From: an uncultured Bacilli bacterium
GTDB taxonomy: Bacteria; Bacillota_I; Bacilli_A; RF39; UBA660
Direction: 5' to 3'
DNA length: 12,645 nucleotides
NCBI GenBank assembly: GCA_947630435.1
Contig: CANRHO010000014.1
Location: 1 to 12,645, forward strand
Shown here piece after piece: positions 12,601 to 12,645 of the stretch; position 1 is the stretch's first letter, and each line of letters begins with the position of its first letter. The position numbers and the translations under genes were made by a program. Under the pieces are notes generated by a model, which saw nothing but the letters and a program-made list of their open reading frames with translations, searched no databases and was not told the DNA's origin.

Positions 12601-12645
12601 GGAGTGTGTACTACAAAGCACGGGAGGAGGAGTTGCAGACTTCCT
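12595..12645 (+). other. GC-rich start of an unidentified plus-strand transcript, cut by the window edge
   Basis: By hand count 24 of the 45 bases from 12601 to 12645 are G or C, far above the rest of the window. The tract begins right after a good promoter, and no convincing reading frame with a ribosome site is seen. In AT-rich genomes such a jump often marks a structured RNA (SRP RNA, tmRNA, 6S, RNase P, tRNA) or a riboswitch leader. I could not match it to any of these from 50 bases. Confidence 0.35.

Noticed and set aside
12618..12645. tRNA-Leu start, from a loose likeness of GCACGGG...GCAGAC
   Set aside because: Position 8 and D-arm spacing do not fit, and only 28 bases are available; not enough to support a tRNA.

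Overview
The window is strongly AT-rich bacterial DNA. Genes have Gram-positive style ribosome sites (GGAGG, GGAGGTG), and intrinsic terminators and TTGACA/TATAAT-type promoters are packed tightly between them. Tryptophan is written TGG and TGA serves as a stop, so this is the standard bacterial code and not the Mycoplasma code. Protein families (UppS, a TagO-like transferase, a CpoA-like glycolipid glycosyltransferase, lysine- and asparagine-rich proteins) suggest a low-GC Bacillota/Mycoplasmatota lineage, perhaps an uncultured gut Bacilli/RF39-type organism. The taxonomic call is inference.

Positions 1-3915, minus strand, form an envelope or secretion-like block. In transcription order it holds a membrane-anchored extracytoplasmic protein (2773-3861), a small two-helix VirB2/TrbC-like pilin protein (2312-2680), a secreted ectodomain fused to the same pilin-like hairpin (1290-2195), and a polytopic VirB6/TrbL-like membrane protein that runs off the left edge (1-1278). 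A thioredoxin-like lipoprotein with a CVHC site is divergent to it (4018-4437). The block's proteins carry many extracytoplasmic cysteines, so a link through disulphide chemistry is plausible.

Positions 4430-6162 hold a DUF1016/YhcG-type PD-(D/E)XK nuclease and then uppS, the undecaprenyl diphosphate synthase. A 50-residue membrane peptide with a cysteine-rich tail lies at 6305-6457 on the plus strand.

Positions 6482-8669, minus strand, hold a CpoA-like GT4 glycosyltransferase co-transcribed with an unrecognised coiled-coil protein. Upstream is a separate gene for a J-domain-like protein that lacks HPD.

Positions 8758-12508, minus strand, hold a TagO/WecA/MraY-superfamily phosphoglycosyltransferase with altered acidic residues, a GtrB-like polyprenyl-phosphate glycosyltransferase, and a large surface protein (cohesin-like domain, cadherin-like domain, duplicated beta domain, one membrane helix, charged cytoplasmic tail).

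At the right edge a good plus-strand promoter (12560-12588) points into a GC-rich tract that leaves the window. It may begin a structured RNA. The common thread of the core genes is undecaprenyl-linked and lipid-linked glycan synthesis. The left block looks like a conjugation-type or surface-appendage apparatus. No rRNA, tRNA, CRISPR array or insertion sequence is visible, and no gene-free stretch exceeds 300 bases.
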